Assembly: GCA_030142905.1 (NCBI GenBank)
Contig: JASJOG010000564.1
Span: 47,667-111,666, forward strand
Length of the DNA: 64,000 bases
Origin: Heliopora coerulea
Lineage: Eukaryota; Cnidaria; Anthozoa; Scleralcyonacea; Helioporidae
Direction: 5' to 3'
The position numbers and the translations under genes were made by a program. The notes beneath the pieces were generated by a model. It saw only the letters and a list, made by a program, of their open reading frames with translations, made no database searches and was not told where the DNA came from. Positions 34,801 through 48,273 of this stretch are shown piece after piece (the first letter of the stretch is position 1; every line of letters starts with the position of its first letter).

Positions 34801-36039
34801 AGTGCTTTTCTCCTACAACTAACTAATTGCAAACAGTGGGAATACTTGGTCAAATTATATCTATTTGAAGGTGCTCGAACGTTCGAGCACACGGCCAGCC
34901 TCCAATTCAGATTTTAGGGTTTTAAGCAGAATGTGTCTCGGTTGCTTTTTATCTAACTCAGGATGTAGTTAGCCAATTCTGGTTTGTATGTGGCTGTCAT
35001 AAACTGATCGTCCGTGGTAATATTTTAGTATTAACTCCAACTCCTGAATTTTGTTCCTTTTGTTCTTTGTTCCCTCTTTGTTTTTCCTTTGTTCACTCAC
35101 TGGTTCTTTTGTTTTTTGCCGGGTCATTTTGACCCCTATTCGTACTTAGAGTTAATTAGTAGTTGAAATACACGTGTATGGGAATTGAGGGGGTGGGGTG
35201 TTTCACATGTTCCTTTTAGGTCTGTCAGGCTGTTATTCGTTTGGTTTCGTCGTCTCCTCTTTTTTTCTCTTCTGTTTCTTTTCTTTATTTTTCTTTTGTT
35301 TAGAGATTTTTTACAACCTCGTCGTTCGCCGATACAAATATTTGACTGTAAACAATCAACAATAGGGAGTTCAAGCAAATACTACGGCAACGTGGTTTTA
35401 CGGTATAAATTTTCATTCAAAATAAAAGGAATAATCCATCTGCCCTCCTAAGACTCGGCTGAGTATTTTCAATGCCGTCCTACGTCTATTTAGTAACTCT
35501 TTGACAGCATATCCACGGTTTTACAGCTACGTCCGCACACAATACGCTGAACGTTTTTGGTAGTTTAAATGTCAACAGATAAGAGCTGCTGGGGAGAGCT
35601 TCTGAGGTGTAAACAACATTCATTTACAATGTCAATAGAATGCAGTTCTATCCATAAAAACTAATCTATTTTGTCAAATGCCTTCACCGTACTAGCTTGC
35701 TTAAACTCCCTGGTGTCTGTGTGTCTGTGTGTTACAGACAGAAAGCTTTTTGCTTTAATTTTTACATATGTTCTCGTTCATCTGATTCAATGCAACGACA
35801 AAGATTGCAGCTTGTAAGAAGTGGACTGACTTTGATTGTTGATCGAAATGAAATTTAAGAGACGAACAATTGTCATTCACTGTGTTATCCAAAGAAGAAA
35901 ACTGAAAAGCTAACTTTTTGTGTCGATTATAGTTAAAATCGGTAGCCTAGTTCACCTGGCGTTAGGAGTTCCCATCAAACTGCAGCAAAATAAACTACAT
36001 TCATAAATGGCCGCCAGTTTTGTATTGCATTAATGTATA
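34801..36039. other. Spacer between arrays, no gene recognised
   Basis: Mixed AT-rich sequence with a pyrimidine-rich patch around 35240-35300. An 88-codon open frame at 35185-35451 is driven by that patch and shows no domain. A perfect palindrome lies inside at 34871-34890. Confidence 0.4.
34871..34890. repeat. Perfect 20-bp palindrome
   Basis: GTGCTCGAACGTTCGAGCAC equals its own reverse complement. It lies just after the T-rich array ends and is far more GC-rich than its surroundings. It may be a cruciform or protein-binding site, or the remnant of an inverted repeat. Confidence 0.85.
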
Positions 36040-36046
36040 CATATGC

Positions 36047-36077
<31 letters not shown>

Positions 36078-36203
36078 GTATGTATATATATATATATAGT
36101 ATATATATATATATATATATATAGTATATATATAGTATATATATATATATATATATAATATATATATATATAATATAATATATATAATATATATATATAT
36201 ATT
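36040..36203. repeat. (TA)n-rich microsatellite
   Basis: Long alternating TA runs are interrupted by TAGTATA and TAATATA motifs. It lies directly before the hairpin elements. Confidence 0.95.
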
Positions 36204-36254
36204 TAGTAGAAACTTAGTAGAGTACTATTGCAAATGCTGCATTCTGATTGGCTA

Positions 36255-36294
36255 CGCTACTCGCTATCTATTTGTCGATAGATAGCGAGTAGCG
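36255..36294. repeat. Perfect inverted repeat, 16-bp arms
   Basis: The arms CGCTACTCGCTATCTA (36255-36270) and TAGATAGCGAGTAGCG (36279-36294) are exact reverse complements with an 8-base loop. The right arm ends three bases before the ATG of the short open frame at 36298. Confidence 0.9.
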
Positions 36295-36297
36295 AAA

Positions 36298-36411
36298 ATG
36301 GCTTCCGCCTCTCGTTTTTGTGAAGTTTCTGAACACGATATAGAATGCTTACTTGAAAGTGCAATCCCAGAGAAGACGAAAAATGTTCTTTGCAAAGTGT
36401 GCTTCTACTAA
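36298..36411 (+). pseudogene. Orphan 37-codon N-terminal fragment, perhaps of a Crypton/DUF3504-type protein
   Basis: The frame begins MASASRFCEV and continues with an acidic, Leu-rich helix-like segment (DIECLLESAIPEKTK) before a TAA stop. It resembles, from memory of style only, the short N-terminal segments of tyrosine-recombinase-related DUF3504 proteins that are common in cnidarian genomes. It is flanked by hairpin elements on both sides, so it is probably a captured or abandoned transposon fragment and not a gene. A splice donor is not evident at its end. Confidence 0.3.
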
Positions 36412-36514
36412 AACAATTAGATTATAAGCTCGAGATTTCTGAGGTGATAGTTGACGAGGGCTTCGCCCTCGTCAACTATCACCTCATAGAAATCTCCAGC
36501 ATATAATCGAATTG

Positions 36515-36516
<2 letters not shown>
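36412..36516. mobile_element. Foldback/MITE hairpin with about 50-nt arms
   Basis: The left arm AACAATTAGATTATA...GATAGTTGACGAGGGC and right arm GCCCTCGTCAACTATC...ATAATCGAATTGTT are near-complete reverse complements around a 3-base TTC centre. The core GATAGTTGACGAGGGC is perfectly paired. It begins exactly at the stop codon of the preceding fragment. Confidence 0.8.

Positions 36517-36517
<1 letters not shown>

Positions 36518-36556
<39 letters not shown>
36518..36556. repeat. (AT)n microsatellite
   Basis: A pure alternating AT tract of nearly 40 bases lies between the hairpin element and the satellite array. Confidence 0.95.
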
Positions 36557-36559
<3 letters not shown>

Positions 36560-39500
36560 CACCTTAACTTTTTACCAATTTTTATTATTTCAACTTAATT
36601 CCCCTGGGATTTATTACACCACTGCTTCTACAGGAGATAATCGTACAAAAATCTTTGGTTTTTCCCCATTTTTCGACCCCTTTTTAAAATTCCGAAATAG
36701 GTCCAAAACATGAAATTTTCAGGTGAGTAGAATAGATTTCCATATTTTGAGGCATTTTACAACGAAATTTAGAATTTTTAAGGTACAAAAGTTTCGCCAA
36801 AACTTAAAGGGGTTAACCTTTGCTTTTTCACTACTTTTCAACCAAATTTAAACTTTCGAAATAACCTTTAAATATGAAAGTTTAAGGCAAATAATATCGT
36901 TTGGCATCAATTGGAGGCACTTTACGCCGAAACTAAACAAAATATTTAACTTGGAAAAATTCAAGCAAAAAGTAAAGGGATTAACCTTTGCTTTTTGATC
37001 AGTTTTCGACCAATTTTAAACCTTCGAAATAAGCTCTAAATATGAAAGTTTAAGCCAAATAATATCGTTTTGCATCAATTGGAGGCACATTACAGGGAAA
37101 CTGAACAAAAAAATAGACTTCGAAAAATTCGACCAAAATGTAAAGGGGTTAACCTTTGGTTATTGACCAGTTTTTGACCAATTTTAAACTTTCGAAATAA
37201 GCCTTAAATATGAAAGTTTAAGGGAAATAATATCGTTTTGCATCAATTGGAGGCACTTTACACCTAAACTGAACAAAAAATTAGACTTCGAAAAATTCGA
37301 CCAAAAAGTAAAGGGATTAATCTTTGGTTTTTGACCAAATTTCGACCAATTTTAAACTTCGAAAAAACCCTAAAATACGAAAGTTTAAGGCAAATACTAT
37401 CGTTTTGCATCAATTGGAGGCACTTTACGCCGAAACTCAACAAAATATTAGAGTTGGAAAAATTCGACCAAAACGTAAAGGGGTTAACCTTTGGTTTTTG
37501 ACCAAATTTCGACCAATTTTAAATCTTCGAAAAAACCATAAAATACGAAAGTTTAAGGCAAATAATATCGTTTTGCATTAATTGGAGGCACTTTACGCCG
37601 AAACTCAACAAAATATTAGAGTTGGAAAAATTCGACCAAAAAGTAAAGGGGTTAACCTTTGGTTTTTGACCAAATTTCGACAAATTTTAAACCTTCGAAA
37701 TAAGCCTTAAATATGAAAGTTTAAACCAAATAATATCGTTTCATCAATTGGAGGCACTTTACACCTAAACTGAACAAAAAATTAGACTTCGAAAAATTCG
37801 ACCAAAAAGTAAAGGGGTTAACCTTTGGTTTTCGACCAAATTTCGACCAATTTTAAACCTTCGAAAAAACTCTAAAATACGAAAGTTTAAGGCAAATAAT
37901 ATCGTTTTGCATCAATTGGAGGCACTTTACGCCGAAACTCAACAAAATATTAGAGTTGGAAAAATTCGACCAAAACGTAAAGGGGTTAACCTTTGGTTTT
38001 TGACCAAATTTCGACCAATTTTAAATCTTCGAAAAAACCATAAAATACGAAAGTTTAAGGCAAATAATATCGTTTTGCATCAATTGGAGGCACTTTACAC
38101 CTAAACTGAACAAAAAATTAGATTTGGAAAAATTCGACCAAAAAGTAAAGGGGTTAACCTTTGGTTTTTGACCAAATTTCGACCAATTTTAAACATTCGA
38201 AAAAACCCTAAAATACGAAAGTTTAAGGCAAATAATATCGTTTTGCATTAAGTGGAGGCACTTTACACCTAAACTGAACAAAAAATTAGACTTGGAAAAA
38301 TTCGACCAAAAAGTAAAGGGGTTAACCTTTGGTTTTCGACCAAATTTCGACCAATTTTAAACATTCGAAAAAACCCTAAAATACGAACGTTTAAGGCAAA
38401 TAATATCGTTTTGCATCAATTGGAGGCACTTTACACCTAAACTGAACATAAAATTAGAGTTGGAAAAATTCGACCAAAAAGTAAAGGGGTTAACCTTTGG
38501 TTTTTGACCAAATTTCGACCAATTTTAAACCTTCGAAATAAGTCTTGAATACGAAAGTTTAAGGCAAACAATATCGTTTTGCATCAATTGGAGGAACTTT
38601 ACGCCGAAACTGAACAAAAAATTAGACTTGGAAAAATTCGACCAAAAAGTAAAGGGGTTAACCTTTGGTTTTTGACCAAATTTCGACCAATTTTAAACCT
38701 TCGAAATAAGTCTTGAATACGAAAGTTTAAGGCAAATAATATCGTTTTGCATCAATTGGAGGAACTTTACGCCGAAACTCAACAAAAAATTAGAGTTGGA
38801 AAAATTCGACCAAAAAGTAAAGGGGTTAGCCTTTGGTTTTTGACCAAATTTCGACCAATTTTAAACATTCGAAAAAACCCTAAAATACGAACGTTTAAGG
38901 CAAATAATATCGTTTTCCATCAATTGGAGGCACTTTACACCTAAACTGAACATAAAATTAGAGTTGGAAAAATTCGACCAAAAAGTAAAGGGGTTAACCT
39001 TTGGTTTTTGACCAAATTTCGACCAATTTTAAACCTTCGAAAAAACCCTAAAATACGAAAGTTTAAGGCAAATAATATCGTTTTGCATCAATTGGAGGCA
39101 CTTTACGCCGAAACTCAACAAAATATTAGAGTTGGAAAAATTCGACCAAAAAGTAAAGGGGTTAACCTTTGGTTTTTGACCAAAATTTCGACCAATTTTA
39201 AACCTTCGAAATAAGTCTTGAATACGAACGTTTAAGGCAAATAATATCGTTTTGCATCAATTGGAGGCACTTTACGCCGAAACTCAACAAAATATTAGAG
39301 TTGGAAAAATTCGACCAAAAAGTAAAGGGGTTAACCTTTGGTTTTTGACCAAATTTCGACCAATTTTAAACCTTCGAAATAAGTCTTTAATACAAAAGTT
39401 TAAGGCAAATAATATCGTTTTGCATCAATTGGAGGAACTTTACACCGAAACTGAACAAAAAATTAGACTTGGAAAAATTCGACCAAAAAGTAAAGGAGTT

Positions 39501-41274
39501 AGCCTTTGGTTTTTGACCAAATTTCGACCAATTTTAAACATTCGAAAAAACCCTAAAATACGAAAGTTTAAGGCAAATAATATCGTTTTGTATCAATTGG
39601 AGGCACTTTACACCTAAACTGAACAAAAAATTAGAGTTGGAAAAATTCGACCAAAAAGTAAAGGGGTTAACCTTTGATTTTTGACCAAATTTCGACCAAT
39701 TTTAAACCTTCGAAAAAACTCTAAAATACGAAAGTTTAAGGCAAATAATATCGTTTTGCATCAATTGGAGGAACTTTACACCGAAACTCAACAAAATATT
39801 AGAGTTGGAAAAATTCGACCAAAAAGTAAAGGGGTTAACCTTTGGTTTTTGACCAAATTTCGACCAATTTTAAACCTTCGAAATAAGTCTTGAATACGAA
39901 AGTTTAAGGCAAATAATATCGTTTTGCATTAATTGGAGGAACTTTACACCGAAACTCAACAAAATATTAGAGTTGGAAAAATTCGACCAAAAAGTAAAGG
40001 GGTTAACCTTTGGTTTTTGACCAAATTTCGACCAATTTTAAATCTTCGAAAAAACCATAAAATACGAAAGTTTAAGGCAAATAATATCGTTTTGCATTAA
40101 TTGGAGGCACTTTACGCCGAAACTCAACAAAATATTAGAGTTGGAAAAATTCGACCAAAAAGTAAAGGGGTTAACGTTTGGTTTTTGACCAAATTTCGAC
40201 CAATTTTAAACCTTCGAAATAAGTCTTTAATACGAAAGTTTAAGGCAAATAATATCGTTTTGCATCAATTGGAGGCACTTTACACCTAAACTGAACAAAA
40301 AATTAGAGTTGGAGAAATTCGACCAAAAAGTAAAGGGGTTAACCTTTGGTTTTTGACCAAATTTCGACCAATTTTAAACCTTCGAAAAAACCCTAAAATA
40401 CGAAAGTTTAAGGCAAATAATATCGTATTGCATCAATTGGAGGCACTTTACACCTAAACTGAACAAAAAATTAGAGTTGGAGAAATTCGACCAAAAAGTA
40501 AAGGGGTTAACGTTTGGTTTTTGACCAAATTTCGACCAATTTTAAACCTTCGAAAAAACCCTAAAATACGAAAGTTTAAGGCAAATAATATCGTTTTGCA
40601 TCAATTGGGGGCACTTTACGCCGAAACTCAACAAAATATTAGAGTTGGAAAAATTCGACCAAAAAGTAAAGGGGTTAACCTTTGGTTTTTGACCAAATTT
40701 CGACCAATTTTAAACCTTCGAAAAAACCCTAAAATACGAAAGTTTAAGGCAAATAATATCGTTTTGCATCAATTGGAGGCACTTTACACCTAAACTGAAC
40801 AAGAAATTAGAGTTGGAAAAATTCGACCAAAAAGTAAAGGGGTTAGCCTTTGGTTTTTGACCAAATTTCGACCAATTTTAAACATTCGAAAAAACCCTAA
40901 AATACGAACGTTTAAGGCAAATAATATCGTTTTGCATCAATTGGAGGCACTTTACACCTAAACTGAATATAAAATTAGAGTTGGAAAAATTCGACCAAAA
41001 AGTAAAGGGGTTAACCTTTGGTTTTTGACCAAATTTCGACCAATTTTAAATCTTCGAAAAAACCCTAAAATACGAAAGTTTAAGGCAAATAATATCGTTT
41101 TGCATCAATTGGAGGCACTTTACACCGAAACTCAACAAAATATTAGAGTTGGAAAAATTCGACCAAAAAGTAAAGGGGTTAACCTTTGGTTTTTGACCAA
41201 AATTTCGACCAATTTTAAACCTTCGAAATAAGTCTTGAATACGAACGTTTAAGGCAAATAATATCGTTTTGTAT

Positions 41275-44200
41275 CAATTGGAGGCACTTTACGCCGAAAC
41301 TCAACAAAATATTAGAGTTGGAAAAATTCGACCAAAAAGTAAAGGGGTTAACCTTTGGTTTTTGACCAAATTTCGACCAATTTTAAACCTTCGAAATAAG
41401 TCTTGAATACGAAAGTTTAAGGCAAATAATATCGTTTTGCATCAATTGGAGGCACTTTACACCGAAACTGAACAAAAAATTAGACTTGGAAAAATTCGAC
41501 CAAAAAGTAAAGGGGTTAGCCTTTGGTTTTTGACCAAATTTCGACCAATTTTAAACATTCGAAAAAACCCTAAAATACGAACGTTTAAGGCAAATAATAT
41601 CGTTTTGCATCAATTGGAGGCACTTTACACCTAAACTGAACATAAAATTAGAGTTGGAAAAATTCGACCAAAAAGTAAAGGGGTTAACCTTTGGTTTTTG
41701 ACCAAATTTCGACCAATTTTAAATCTTCGAAAAAACCCTAAAATACGAAAATTTAAGGCAAATAATATCGTTTTCCATCAATTGGAGGCACTTTACGCCG
41801 AAACTCAACAAAATATTAGAGTTGGAAAAATTCGACCAAAAAGTAAAGGGGTTAACCTTTGGTTTTTGACCAAAATTTCGACCAATTTTAAACCTTCGAA
41901 ATAAGTCTTGAATACGAACGTTTAAGGCAAATAATATCGTTTTGCATCAATTGGAGGCACTTTACGCCGAAACTCAACAAAATATTAGAGTTGGAAAAAT
42001 TCGACCAAAAAGTAAAGGGGTTAACCTTTGGTTTTTGACCAAATTTCGACCAATTTTAAACCTTCGAAAAAACCCTAAAATACGAAAGTTTAAGGCAAAT
42101 AATATCGTTTTGCATCAATTGGAGGAACTTTACACCGAAACTGAACAAAAAATTAGACTTGGAAAAATTCGACCAAAAAGTAAAGGAGTTAGTCTTTGGT
42201 TTTTGACAAAATTTCGACCAATTTTAAACATTCGAAAAAACCCTAAAATACGAAAGTTTAAGGCAAATAATATCGTTTTGTATCAATTGGAGGCACTTTA
42301 CACCTAAACTGAACAAAAAATTAGAGTTGGAAAAATTCGACCAAAAAGTAAAGGGGTTAACCTTTGGTTTTTGACCAAATTTCGACCAATTTTAAACCTT
42401 CGAAATAAGTCTTGAATACGAAAGTTTAAGGCAAATAATATCGTTTTGCATCAATTGGAGGCACTTTACACCGAAACTCAACAAAATATTAGAGTTGGAA
42501 AAATTCGACCAAAAAGTAAAGGGGTTAACCTTTGGTTTTGACCAATTTTCGACCAATTTTAAACCTTCGAAATAAGTCTTGAATACGAAAGTTTAAGGCA
42601 AATAATATCGTTTTGCATCAATTGGATTAACTTTACACCGAAACTCAACAAAATATTAGAGTTGGAAAAATTCGACCAAAAAGTAAAGGGGTTAACCTTT
42701 GGTTTTTGACCAAATTTCGACCAATTTTAAATCTTCGAAAAAACCATAAAATACGAAAGTTTAAGGCAAATAATATCGTTTTGCATTAATTGGAGGCACT
42801 TTACGCCGAAACTCAACAAAATATTAGAGTTGGAAAAATTCGACCAAAAAGTAAAGGGGTTAACCTTTGGTTTTTGACCAAATTTCGACCAATTTTAAAC
42901 ATTCGAAAAAACCCTAAAATACGAAAGTTTAAGGCAAATAATATCGTTTTGCATCAATTGGAGGCACTTTACGCCGAAACTCAACAAAATATTAGAGTTG
43001 GAAAAATTCGACCAAAAAGTAAAGGGGTTAACCTTTGGTTTTTGACCAAATTTCGACCAATTTTAAACCTTCGAAATAAGTCTTGAATACGAAAGTTTAA
43101 GGCAAATAATATCGTTTTGCATCAATTGGAGGCACTTTACACCGAAACTGAACAAAAAATTAGACTTGGAAAAATTCGACCAAAAAGTAAAGGGGTTAGC
43201 CTTTGGTTTTTGACCAAATTTCGACCAATTTTAAACATTCGAAAAAACCCTAAAATACGAACGTTTAAGGCAAATAATATCGTTTTGCATCAATTGGAGG
43301 CACTTTACACCTAAACTGAACATAAAATTAGAGTTGGAAAAATTCGACCAAAAAGTAAAGGGGTTAACCTTTGGTTTTTGACCAAATTTCGACCAATTTT
43401 AAATCTTCGAAAAAACCCTAAAATACGAAAGTTTAAGGCAAATAATATCGTTTTCCATCAATTGGAGGCACTTTACGCCGAAACTCAACAAAATATTAGA
43501 GTTGGAAAAATTCGACCAAAAAGTAAAGGGGTTAACCTTTGGTTTTTGACCAAAATTTCGACCAATTTTAAACCTTCGAAATAAGTCTTGAATACGAACG
43601 TTTAAGGCAAATAATATCGTTTTGCATCAATTGGAGGCACTTTACGCCGAAACTCAACAAAATATTAGAGTTGGAAAAATTCGACCAAAAAGTAAAGGGG
43701 TTAACCTTTGGTTTTTGACCAAATTTCGACCAATTTTAAATCTTCGAAAAAACCTAAAATACGAAAGTTTAAGGCAAATAATATCGTTTTGCATCAATTG
43801 GAGGAACTTTACACCGAAACTGAACAAAAAATTAGACTTGGAAAAATTCGACCAAAAAGTAAAGGAGTTAGTCTTTGGTTTTTGACAAAATTTCGACCAA
43901 TTTTAAACATTCGAAAAAACCCTAAAATACGAAAGTTTAAGGCAAATAATATCGTTTTGTATCAATTGGAGGCACTTTACACCTAAACTGAACAAAAAAT
44001 TAGAGTTGGAAAAATTCGACCAAAAAGTAAAGGGGTTAACCTTTGGTTTTTGACCAAATTTCGACCAATTTTAAACCTTCGAAATAAGTCTTGAATACGA
44101 AAGTTTAAGGCAAATAATATCGTTTTGCATCAATTGGAGGCACTTTACACCGAAACTCAACAAAATATTAGAGTTGGAAAAATTCGACCAAAAAGTAAAG

Positions 44201-44633
44201 GGGTTAACCTTTGGTTTTGACCAATTTTCGACCAATTTTAAACCTTCGAAATAAGTCTTGAATACGAAAGTTTAAGGCAAATAATATCGTTTTGCATCAA
44301 TTGGATTAACTTTACACCGAAACTCAACAAAATATTAGAGTTGGAAAAATTCGACCAAAAAGTAAAGGGGTTAACCTTTGGTTTTTGACCAAATTTCGAC
44401 CAATTTTAAATCTTCAAAAAAACCATAAAATACGAAAGTTTAAGGCAAATAATATCGTTTTGCATTAATTGGAGGCACTTTACGCCGAAACTCAACAAAA
44501 TATTAGAGTTGGAAAAATTCGACCAAAAAGTAAAGGGATTAACCTTTGGTTTTTGACCAAATTTCGACCAATTTTAAACATTCGAAAAAACCCTAAAATA
44601 CGAAAGTTTAAGGCAAATAATATCGTTTTGCAT
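41275..44633 (+). repeat. Ten-monomer higher-order duplication (two copies of about 1,680 bp)
   Basis: Segments 41275-42954 and 42955-44633 are adjacent and nearly identical, offset 1680 then 1679 after a 1-base deletion near 43754. They share rare variants such as TTGGATTAAC (42624 and 44303) and TTTGACCAATTTTCG (42536 and 44215). Similarity breaks sharply on both outer sides. Confidence 0.85.
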
Positions 44634-47600
44634 CAATTGGAGGCACTTTACAACTAAACTGAACAAAAAATTAGAGTTGGAGAAATTCGACCAAAAAGTA
44701 AAGGGGTTAACCTTTGGTTTTTGACCAAATTTCGACCAATTTTAAACCTTCGAAAAAACCCTAAAATACGAACGTTTAAGGCAAATAATATCGTTTTGCA
44801 TCAATTGGAGGCACTTTACACCTAAACTGAACAAAAAATTAGAGTTGGAGAAATTCGACCAAAAAGTAAAGGGGTTAACCTTTGGTTTTTGACCAAATTT
44901 CGACCAATTTTAAACCTTCGAAAAAACCCTAAAATACGAAAGTTTAAGGCAAATAATATCGTTTTGCATCAATTGGAGGCACTTTACACCTAAACTGAAC
45001 AAAAAATTAGAGTTGGAGAAATTCGACCAAAAAGTAAAGGGGTTAACCTTTGGTTTTTGACCAAATTTCGACCAATTTTAAACCTTCGAAAAAACCCTAA
45101 AATACGAAAGTTTAAGGGAAATAATATCGTTTTGCATCAATTGGAGACACTTTACACCTAAACTGAACATAAAATTAGAGTTGGAAAAATTCGACCAAAA
45201 AGTAAAGGGGTTAACCTTTGGTTTTTGACCAAATTTCGACCAATTTTAAATCTTCGAAAAAACCCTAAAATACGAAAGTTTAAGGCAAATAATATCGTTT
45301 TGCATCAATTGGAGGCATTTTACGCCGAAACTCAACAAAATATTAGAGTTGGAAAAATTCGACCAAAAAGTAAAGGGGTTAACCTTTGGTTTTTGACCAA
45401 ATTTCGACCAATTTTAAACCTTCGAAAAAACCCTAAAATACGAAAGTTTAAGGCAAATAATATCGTTTTGCATCAATTGGAGGCACTTTACACCTAAACT
45501 GAACAAAAAATTAGAGTTGGAAAAATTCGACCAAAAAGTAAAGGGGTTAACCTTTGGTTTTTGACCAAATTTCGACCAATTTTAAACCTTCGAAAAAACC
45601 CTAAAATACGAAAGTTTAAGGCAAATAATATCGTTTTGCATCAATTGGAGGCACTTTACACCGAAACTCAACAAAATATTAGAGTTGGAAAAATTCGACC
45701 AAAAAGTAAAGGGGTTAACCTTTGGTTTTTGACCAAATTTCGACCAATTTTAAACCTTCGAAATAAGTCTTGAATACGAAAGTTTAAGGCAAATAATATC
45801 GTTTTGCATCAATTGGAGGCACTTTACACCGAAACTCAACAAAATATTAGAGTTGGAAAAATTCGACCAAAAAGTAAAGGGGTTAACCTTTGGTTTTGAC
45901 CAAATTTCGACCAATTTTAAACCTTCGAAATAAGTCTTGAATACGAAAGTTTAAGGCAAATAATATCGTTTTGCATCAATTGGAGGAACTTTACACCGAA
46001 ACTCAACAAAATATTAGAGTTGGAAAAATTCGACCAAAAAGTAAAGGGGTTAACCTTTGGTTTTTGACCAAATTTCGACCAATTTTAAATCTTCGAAAAA
46101 ACCATAAAATACGAAAGTTTAAGGCAAATAATATCGTTTTGCATCAATTGGAGGAACTTTACACCGAAACTGAACAAAAAATTAGACTTGGAAAAATTCG
46201 ACCAAAAAGTAAAGGAGTTAGTCTTTGGTTTTTGACCAAATTTCGACCAATTTTAAACATTCGAAAAAACCCTAAAATACGAAAGTTTAAGGCAAATAAT
46301 ATCGTTTTGCATCAATTGGAGGCACTTTTCACCTAAACTGAACAAAAAATTAGAGTTGGAGAAATTCGACCAAAAAGTAAAGGGGTTAACCTTTGGTTTT
46401 TGATCAAATTTCGACCAATTTTAAACCTTCGAAAAAACCCTAAAATACGAAAGTTTAAGGCAAATAAAATCGTTTTGCATCAATTGGAGGCACTTTACAC
46501 CTAAACTGAACAAAAAATTAGAGTTGGAAAAATTCGACCAAAAAGTAAAGGGGTTAACCTTTGGTTCTCGACCAAATTTCGACCAATTTTAAACCTTCGA
46601 AATAAGTCTTTAATACGAAAGTTTAAGGCAAATAATATCGTTTTGCATCAATTGGAGGCACTTTACGCCGAAACTCAACAAAATATTAGAGTTGGAAAAA
46701 TTCGACCAAAAAGTAAAAGGGTTAACCTTTGGTTTTTGACCAAATTTCGACCAATTTTAAACCTTCGAAAAAACCCTAAAATACGAAAGTTTAAGGCAAA
46801 TAATATCGTTTTGCATCAATTGGAGGCACTTTACACCTAAACTGAACAAAAAATTAGAGTTGGAGAAATTCGACCAAAAAGTAAAGGGGTTAACCTTTGG
46901 TTTTTGACCAAATTTCGACCAATTTTAAACATTCGAAAAAACCCTAAAATACGAAAGTTTAAGGCAAATAATATCGTTTTGCATCAATTGGAGGCACTTT
47001 ACGCCGAAACTCAACAAAATATTAGAGTTGGAAAAATTCGACCAAAAAGTAAAGGGGTTAACCTTTGGTTTTTGACCAAATTTCGACCAATTTTAAACCT
47101 TCGAAATAAGTCTTGAATACGAAAGTTTAAGGCAAATAATATCGTTTTGCATCAATTGGAGGCACTTTACACCTAAACTGAACAAAAAATTAGAGTTGGA
47201 AAAATTCGACCAAAAAGTAAAGGGGTTAACCTTTGGTTTTTGACCAAATTTCGACCAATTTTAAACCTTCGAAATAAGTCTTGAATACGAAAGTTTAAGG
47301 CAAATAATATCGTTTTGCATCAATTGGAGGAACTTTACACCGAAACTGAACAAAAAATTAGACTTGGAAAAATTCGACCAAAAAGTAAAGGGGTTAACCT
47401 TTGGTTTTTGACAAAATTTCGACCAATTTTAAATCTTCGAAAAAACCATAAAATACGAAAGTTTAAGGCAAATAATATCGTTTTGCATTAATTGGAGGCA
47501 CTTTACGCCGAAACTCAACAAAATATTAGAGTTGGAAAAATTCGACCAAAAAGTAAAGGGGTTAACCTTTGGTTTTTGACCAAATTTCGACCAATTTTAA

Positions 47601-48273
47601 ACATTCCAAAAAACCCTAAAATACGAAAGTTTAAGGCAAATAATATCGTTTTGCATCAATTGGAGGCACTTTACACCTAAACTGAAAAAAAAATTAGAGT
47701 TGGAGAAATTCGACCAAAAAGTAAAGGGGTTAACCTTTGGTTTTTGACCAAATTTCGACCAATTTTAAACCTTCGAAAAAACCCTAAAATACGAAAGTTT
47801 AAGGCAAATAATATCGTTTTGTATCAATTGGAGGCACTTTACACCTAAACTGAACAAAAAATTAGAGTTGGAGAAATTCGACCAAAAAGTAAAGGGGTTA
47901 ACCTTTGGTTTTTGACCAAATTTCGACCAATTTTAAACCTTCGAAAAAACCCTAAAATACGAAAGTTTAAGGCAAATAATATCGTTTTGCATCAATTGGA
48001 GGCACTTTACGCCGAAACTCAACAAAATATTAGAGTTGGAAAAATTCGACCAAAAAGTAAAGGGGTTAACCTTTGGTTTTTGACCAAATTTCGACCAATT
48101 TTAAACATTCCAAAAAACCCTAAAATACGAAAGTTTAAGGCAAATAATATCGTTTTGCATCAATTGGAGGCACTTTACACCTAAACTTAAAAAAAAATTA
48201 GAGTTGGAAAAATTCGACCAAAAAGTAAAGGGGTTAACCTTTGGTTTTTGACCAAATTTCGACCAATTTTAAA

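Noticed and set aside
32915..34917. Repeated membrane-like open frames (77, 79, 114 and 118 codons)
   Set aside because: They are translations of the T-rich repeat; Phe/Leu richness comes from composition, and the pairs are copies made by the 1.16-kb duplication.
35185..35451. 88-codon open frame with a hydrophobic stretch
   Set aside because: The hydrophobic stretch comes from a polypyrimidine patch; no domain or gene context supports it.
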